Shown piece by piece: positions 31,441 through 35,539 of a stretch of DNA of 35,539 nucleotides (the first letter of the stretch is position 1; each line of letters begins with the position of its first letter). The DNA comes from Planctomycetia bacterium. GTDB taxonomy: Bacteria > Planctomycetota > Planctomycetia > Pirellulales > S012-138. The notes under the pieces are model-generated. The model was not told the DNA's origin, did no database searches, and saw only the letters and a list, made by a program, of their open reading frames with translations. Where the stretch lies: contig JACOUI010000230.1 of the NCBI GenBank assembly GCA_016177915.1, positions 1 through 35,539 on the forward strand, in the 5' to 3' direction. The position numbers and the translations under genes are program-made.

Positions 31441-31710
31441 TAACAGGAAAACGATCAACGCGACCGCGCACACCAGTGCGACGCACAAAAGCAGCGTCGT
31501 CGTCCGTACCTCGAACACCATCGCAATGCCGGCCGCGATCGCCAGCGCCGGCAACACGACGTGGGCGTAGGGAATCTGAAACCCCAGCAGTTGCGACGCA
31601 CCGAGCGCGATCAACCAGACGCCCAGGAGCAGCAGCCCCAAACTACTGGGGCGCGGCCACGTCCACGATCGAGTCCATGTTGGCAATTTCATCATGGGGC
31701 CGTCCATCAC
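31435..31710 (-). CDS. Small multi-helix membrane protein (91 aa)
   Basis: Three hydrophobic stretches: LGLLLLGVWLIALGASQLLG, HVVLPALAIAAGIAMVF and LLLCVALVCAVALIVFLLR. The first two have the glycine spacing of LiaI/LiaF-type or DUF5668 membrane modules, a weak resemblance. A start at the third or fourth Met is possible. The stop lies in the fourth unit of the 15-bp repeat. Confidence 0.6.
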   Translation of the reverse strand: MMDGPMMKLPTWTRSWTWPRPSSLGLLLLGVWLIALGASQLLGFQIPYAHVVLPALAIAAGIAMVFEVRTTTLLLCVALVCAVALIVFLLR

Positions 31711-31909
31711 ATCTCATGTCCACGTAAGCAGCCTTGCGACAATTCCCGGTGTGGAATAAGGCCCCTCCCCCTCTGGTACAGGCACTTGGGCGAAGCAAGG
31801 GCGGCAGAACTTTACGTGAAAGTCGAGTGTGTTTCCGCCTGCTCGCCGCAACCTGGTCCAGAGGGAGAGGGAACCGTGTTTGCTGCTCTCTTCTCGCCTC
31901 TTCCGGCCG

Positions 31910-32140
31910 TCATTTTCGCTTTTCGATGTCGATCTCCACATCCCGGTCTTTCTGCTCAACCTTGACCTTGGGCGTTCCGTCGGCGTCGCGCGTCCTCTGG
32001 ACCTCGACTTCGCCAGCGGGGGTCTCGATGTCGAGGATTTTCTCCTCGCGCTGACAACCAGCCGTCAATGCGATCGCGGCCGCCGCAAACATCGGCGCGA
32101 CTGCGCTAATCGCAACTCGCCAAATCAAGCGCACGTTCAT
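31910..32140 (-). CDS. Small lipoprotein (76 aa)
   Basis: Starts MNVRLIWRVAISAVAPMFAA, then AAIALTAGCQREEK: a signal peptide with lipobox LTAGC, Cys29 being the lipid site. The mature part is only about 48 residues, charged, with ILDIETPAGEVEVQRTRDAD and KVKVEQKDRDVEIDIEKRK. AAGGAAAAC precedes the ATG. A sigma54-type promoter gives a 37-nt leader. No family recognised. Confidence 0.8.
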   Translation of the reverse strand: MNVRLIWRVAISAVAPMFAAAAIALTAGCQREEKILDIETPAGEVEVQRTRDADGTPKVKVEQKDRDVEIDIEKRK

Positions 32141-32188
32141 GTTTTCCTTGCTTGAGTGCCTAAGTGGTGTTGTCGCGGGGACCGTAAG

Positions 32189-32203
32189 GCAACAACGATG
32201 CCG
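32189..32203 (-). promoter_or_regulatory. Sigma54-type promoter for the lipoprotein gene
   Basis: The minus strand reads CGGCATC-N4-TTGC with GG-N10-GC spacing. The predicted start is near 32177. Transcription could run on through the two small membrane genes toward the sensor kinase, since no T-run terminator was seen. Confidence 0.65.
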
Positions 32204-32373
32204 GCGCCTTCGCGAATCCGAGCTTGGACGTTGCGGTTTTCCTCAAGCTATGGCCGTCCGTTGGTTTACGTTGTCGTAGCGTTTCGTAACTCGCCGTTTT
32301 GCGACGCCGCATGTCCGCATGGCCAACCTTGAATGGGGCGCTGGCACGCCGGCTGGCGCGTCAGGTTGGTCGA

Positions 32374-33852
32374 TCAGGAACCGACCGGCTGAGCCGCCTC
32401 TTCTTCATACGTGTCGATGCTCACTTCCTTTCCCAACGAAATGCCAAAGGCCGCGATCCGGTCGCGGATTTTGCCGCGCGTGATGCCCAGGATTTCCGCC
32501 GCCCGCGATTGATTTCCGCCGGTTTCCTGCAGCACGCGCGTAATCAGATAGCGCTCCATCGCCTCCAGCGTTTCCGCGTAGAGATCGGTGGAGCCTTCGC
32601 GAAGGCGGCCCTCGACGAGCGGCTTGAGGTCGGACTTCGGCAGGCGGTTGCCGTTGGACGAAGGCGCCGGCCGGCTCTTGATCCCGCGGATTTCGTCGGG
32701 AAGAAACTCCGGGACAATGACCGGGCCGGTCGCGCTCAAAAGTGCCCGCCGGACGACGCTTTGCAGCTCCCGGACGTTCCCCGGCCAGGGATAGTTCACG
32801 AGCAGCGACGCGGCTTCAACGGCGATCCCGGTCACTTCCGGCTTGCCCAGCTCGCGGCGAAAGCGGGCGAGGAAGTGCTCGAGCAGGAGCGAGACATCTT
32901 CGCCGCGCTCGCGCAGCGGGGGCAAATCGATCGTGAATCCGTGGAGCCGGTAGTACAGGTCGGAACGGAACTTCCCCTCGCCGCACATGGCCTCCAGGTC
33001 GCGGTTGGTGGCGCTGATGATGCGGACGTCGGTGGCGATCGTCTCGTTGCCGCCGACGCGCTCGAACTTCTGCTCTTGGAGCACGCGGAGCACTTTCGAC
33101 TGCACGAGCGGCGACATGTCGCCCACCTCGTCCAAAAAGATGGTGCCGCCGTTGCACTGCTCGAACTTGCCGATCCGCCGCCGGTCCGCGCCCGTGAACG
33201 AACCTTTCTCGTGGCCGAACAGCTCGCTCTCCAGCAGCGTTTCGGTCATGGCGGCGCAATTGACGGCCAGGAACGGCCCATCGCGGCGCGTGCTGTGCTG
33301 ATAGATCGCCCGCGCCACCAGCTCCTTGCCGGTCCCGCTCTCGCCGTGGATGAGCACCGTGATGTCCTGCGGCGCGGCCCGGGCGATTGCCTTGTAGACC
33401 TCCAGCATCTTGGGGCTGCGGCCGACGAGCGGCTCGGCCCCGTCGTCGGCCGGCTCCCCGGCGGCGATGCCGACGGGCACGTTCATCAGACGGCGCGTTT
33501 CCAGCGCGGCCGCGACCCGCTCCTTCAGCTTGGCCACGTCGAGCGGCTTGAGGACGTAGTCGTAGGCGCCCAGCATCATCGCGTCGATGGCGCTGTCGCT
33601 GGATCCGCCGACGGTGATGAAGACCACCGGCAGCTTGGGGTCGATGTTCTTGATCCGCTGCAGGACGTCGAGTCCCGACGCCTTGGGCAAAATGATGTCC
33701 AGGAGGACGACGTCCGGCCTTAGCGACTTGACGGCGTCGACGCCGGACTCCGCCGTCGCTTCGCCGCAGACGCGAACGCCGTCGCCGGCGAAGGCCTGTT
33801 CCACGACGTGCCGCACGGAGCGATCGTCATCGATTACGAGTAAAGTTGGCAT
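32374..33852 (-). CDS. Sigma54-dependent NtrC-family response regulator
   Basis: 492 residues. Receiver domain 1-120: acidic pocket D8-D10, phosphoacceptor Asp52 (VVLLDIILP) and Lys102. AAA+ domain about 142-370: Walker A GESGTGKE (170-177), the sigma54-contacting loop GSFTGA (217-222, a GAFTGA variant with Ser at position 2), Walker B GTIFLDEVGD (236-245) and the arginine region YYRLHGFTIDLPPLRERGED. C-terminal Fis-type helix-turn-helix near 445-475 (GGNQSRAAEILGITRGKIRD). It opens sigma54 promoters by ATP hydrolysis after phosphorylation. GGAGG lies nine bases before the ATG. The BON-like gene precedes it by 146 bases. No sigma54-type promoter was found for it. Confidence 0.97.
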   Translation of the reverse strand: MPTLLVIDDDRSVRHVVEQAFAGDGVRVCGEATAESGVDAVKSLRPDVVLLDIILPKASGLDVLQRIKNIDPKLPVVFITVGGSSDSAIDAMMLGAYDYVLKPLDVAKLKERVAAALETRRLMNVPVGIAAGEPADDGAEPLVGRSPKMLEVYKAIARAAPQDITVLIHGESGTGKELVARAIYQHSTRRDGPFLAVNCAAMTETLLESELFGHEKGSFTGADRRRIGKFEQCNGGTIFLDEVGDMSPLVQSKVLRVLQEQKFERVGGNETIATDVRIISATNRDLEAMCGEGKFRSDLYYRLHGFTIDLPPLRERGEDVSLLLEHFLARFRRELGKPEVTGIAVEAASLLVNYPWPGNVRELQSVVRRALLSATGPVIVPEFLPDEIRGIKSRPAPSSNGNRLPKSDLKPLVEGRLREGSTDLYAETLEAMERYLITRVLQETGGNQSRAAEILGITRGKIRDRIAAFGISLGKEVSIDTYEEEAAQPVGS

Positions 33853-33998
33853 GCGAATTTCCTCCGGCCCTTTCGGGCAAGGGCGTCATAACCGCGCGGT
33901 CCGCACCGCGTCCGCACGGCGCGTCGCGCTCGATCTCTCTCATGGTTGACTCTTCCAATTCCCGGGTTCTCCCAGGCGACTTGCTTCATCTCTTGGCG

Positions 33999-34304
33999 TC
34001 AACCTCCGTTCGCGGCCAGCAGCTTTTGCGGTTTGCCGTAAATCGGCGCTTCCAGCAGGCGCCCCAGGGGCGCAATTTGGACGTCGAGATTGACGGCCAG
34101 CGTGCCGTTGATCATTTCCCGCGCCGCGTGCAGCGCGAGCTGCTTGATGTAATACGACGAAGCAAAACCATGAACGATCAGGCATCCGTCGCTCAGCTCG
34201 ACCCGCAGGCCGCGGATTCGCCCGCTGGTTCGCTCGACGATTTGCCGCTCGATCGTCTCGGCGAACGACAGGCCGCCCCGCGGAGATTCGTTTTCTGCCG
34301 GCAT
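33999..34304 (-). CDS. BON-like small protein (101 aa)
   Basis: 101 residues with one short BON-like core: RGLRVELSDGCLIVHGFASS, YYIKQLALHAAREMINGTLA, VNLDVQIAP. The YYIKQLA segment is typical of short BON-like proteins I associate with planctomycetes. No signal peptide. AAAGGA lies about nine bases before the ATG. It sits directly upstream of the response regulator on the same strand and may be co-transcribed with it. Confidence 0.7.
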   Translation of the reverse strand: MPAENESPRGGLSFAETIERQIVERTSGRIRGLRVELSDGCLIVHGFASSYYIKQLALHAAREMINGTLAVNLDVQIAPLGRLLEAPIYGKPQKLLAANGG

Positions 34305-34917
34305 GGGTCACGTCCTTTCTTGTGTGCTCGCTCCTGGCCGAAGGCTCCTGGCGCGAAGTGCGCACGTCCCGGGCAAACGGGATCGTCGCTTGTCACGTCT
34401 CCGCCGCCAAACTCGTGAGACCGCATGGCTCGGCGACTCGACGCAGTCGCGCACGCCCCAAAAAATCCGCGCATCAGCCGCTGGCAAAGCGCGATCGCGT
34501 CGTGCCGTCAGAGCACGTCGAACGAATGGCCAGCATGGCCGGGATGGGCGGGCGGGTTCCTCAAATCGCGAGGACAATCACCCCTGTTCGGCCCGCAATC
34601 AACGGACGGTGCGCCGCGGGCGGCCTTCCCGATGAAGGCCGGTTTGCGGCTCGGGCATGGCGAGCATCGCCACAAGATCGGATTCAGTCCGCGCTCCGCC
34701 GCTCGATCCTCAAGCTGGGAGCGAAAAAAGCCCGATCCCAAGCCAAAAGGCCCAGGTCGGGCTGTCGTAGCCGGTCGTCCGCCCGCCATGAGCGGATAAT
34801 GTGGATCGTAAGTTCGCGCACATGGTTGTCAAGCTGTTTTTTTGTCGACCAGTGTGAAATTCCCTAACAACCTGACTCAGGATCGCCCCCAGGGGTATTT
34901 CAGGAGCGGGGATAATT
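34305..34917. other. Gene-free stretch between SET-domain and BON-like genes
   Basis: 613 bases with no convincing gene or sigma54-type element. It contains the terminator at 34724-34763. The promoter for the BON-like/response-regulator unit must lie in its left part, but I could not identify it. Confidence 0.5.
34724..34763 (-). terminator. Intrinsic terminator after the SET-domain gene
   Basis: The minus strand forms AGCCCGA-CCTGGGCC-tttt-GGCTTGGG-a-TCGGGCT, a continuous stem of 15 pairs with a few G-T pairs and one bulge, followed directly by six T residues. It lies about 155 bases past the SET-gene stop. Confidence 0.85.
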
Positions 34918-34927
34918 TCAGGAGCGG
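34897..34927. repeat. 13-bp direct repeat duplicating the SET-gene stop
   Basis: ATTTCAGGAGCGG occurs at 34897-34909 and 34915-34927. On the minus strand this repeats CCGCTCCTGA in frame, so the stop codon is followed six codons later by the same Ser-stop sequence. Confidence 0.8.
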
Positions 34928-35397
34928 CACGGGGCCGCCGCCAACAACCGCAGGTGCTCCGCGACGTACACGCCGTAGGCCTCGACGTCCTCGGGCGACA
35001 GGTCCTTGAAGCCGGTCACGCGGCCGCGGCAGGAACTCGCGCCGCAGTGGCATTCCCCGGGCATGTAACGGACTTCGTCTTCGAACGTGGCGTAGTCGAT
35101 GGTGACTTCTTCGCCGGCGGCAAGTTCGCGCAGGGCGTGCAGCTCGACAAAGGGCGTCCCGCGGCGGATCAAGAGTCCGCAGTTGGGGACGCACGAATGG
35201 TTCACGTACCGAATGGGGGATTCGACGTCGAGGTGCCAAGCACCGTCGATCTGCACGGAGTGACGGGTGCGGCGCGTCAGCAGCCGCCCGCCGCACATGG
35301 CCAAAACGGCGCCGGCCGGCGCGTCGAAACAGGCGAAGACTCCCTTTCCCAAGCGGCCTTCGCGGACGACCAAAGCCGATGCTTCGACGAGCGTCAT
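34918..35397 (-). CDS. SET-domain protein (putative lysine methyltransferase)
   Basis: 159 residues. SET motifs in order: GRLGKGVFACFDAPAGAVL, the knot segment RYVNHSCVPNCGL (NHSC), EVTIDYATFED (catalytic Tyr), and the post-SET zinc cluster CHCGASSCRGRVTGF. SET enzymes methylate lysine using S-adenosylmethionine; bacterial targets include ribosomal and nucoid proteins, and the target here is unknown. The start is ATG with AAAAGGAG about seven bases upstream; an ATG at 35445 is less well supported. An intrinsic terminator follows. Its upstream region is cut by the window end. Confidence 0.9.
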   Translation of the reverse strand: MTLVEASALVVREGRLGKGVFACFDAPAGAVLAMCGGRLLTRRTRHSVQIDGAWHLDVESPIRYVNHSCVPNCGLLIRRGTPFVELHALRELAAGEEVTIDYATFEDEVRYMPGECHCGASSCRGRVTGFKDLSPEDVEAYGVYVAEHLRLLAAAPCRS

Positions 35398-35539
35398 CAA
35401 TCGCTCCTTTTCGTCGAGTGATACCCCTGCGAGCGAAGCCGCCATGAAACGCTGACGCGCCTCACGCGTCCCGTGGAGAGCCCGCGCGCTGGAACGTCCG
35501 CGGCGCCGGTCCGGGCCGGACATGAACGTCAAGTTTGAC

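Noticed and set aside
26797..31443. A 1548-codon open frame on the plus strand across the sensor kinase
   Set aside because: It is antisense to a kinase with every expected motif. Its translation has no recognisable domain, and long antisense frames are common in GC-rich genes. Its end runs through the 15-bp repeat as FTGFL units.

Overview
The window is GC-rich bacterial chromosome, most likely from a member of the Planctomycetota. The pointers are the YXWGXW-repeat protein, an anti-sigma N-terminus of the LLGYLLGALEGEE type next to an ECF sigma factor, a short W-S/T-rich small protein, and many BON, PRC and CBS small stress proteins. No tRNA, rRNA or CRISPR array was seen. Almost every gene is a stress, low-oxygen or dormancy function, and the set resembles the content of hypoxia/dormancy regulons in other phyla.

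Layout, left to right. 1-516: the 3' end of rho, interrupted by an in-frame TGA. 513-2495: a small protein, a RemA/DUF370 regulator and a CapA-type phosphoesterase on the minus strand. 2671-5784: a phosphoribosyltransferase coupled to an alpha/beta hydrolase, PRPP synthetase, a truncated ZIP transporter and a thiamine-binding-family protein (minus). 5958-6569: a SagB-type nitroreductase (plus). 6629-11333: PEP synthase, a DnaK-head/DnaJ-tail chimera and GroEL (minus). 11518-14713: anti-sigma, ECF sigma, a small coiled protein, a CBS-pair protein, a SIMPL protein and a broken second CBS protein. 15395-16179: a 5'-truncated histidine kinase and a truncated ferredoxin. 16625-20244: YXWGXW protein, PRC-barrel protein, a small secreted protein and a DUF1328 membrane protein, one probable operon ended by a terminator at 16528-16550. 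20840-22741: csrA, a universal stress protein and an M50 site-2 protease with CBS domains (plus). 22759-26640: cytochrome bd oxidase (cydAB) behind three small envelope/stress genes and a secreted protein (minus). 26962-30807: a large hybrid sensor kinase. 31111-32140: three small envelope proteins. 32374-34304: a sigma54-dependent response regulator and a BON-like protein. 34918-35397: a SET-domain protein.

The main observation is regulatory. Reading the intergenic DNA by eye, I found 13 elements of the sigma54 (RpoN) -24/-12 type, GG-N10-GC with cores close to TGGCACG-N4-TTGC. Each is correctly oriented upstream of a transcription unit, most giving 5' leaders of about 37-110 nt. Two match the consensus core exactly (before the DnaK/DnaJ chimera and before the DUF1328 operon). 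Eleven of 13 end in TTGC. Nearly every unit has one except the response-regulator unit, the sensor-kinase gene itself and the SET gene. With the NtrC-type activator (32374-33852) and hybrid kinase encoded alongside, I infer a self-contained sigma54-controlled stress island that also drives an ECF sigma factor and CsrA, giving transcriptional and post-transcriptional second tiers.

The island also carries an unusual number of broken or chimeric genes: rho, ZIP, DnaK/DnaJ, the second CBS protein, the USP 3' end, a histidine kinase and a ferredoxin. Either it is evolving by repeated deletion or some of these are assembly errors; read-level checks would separate the two.
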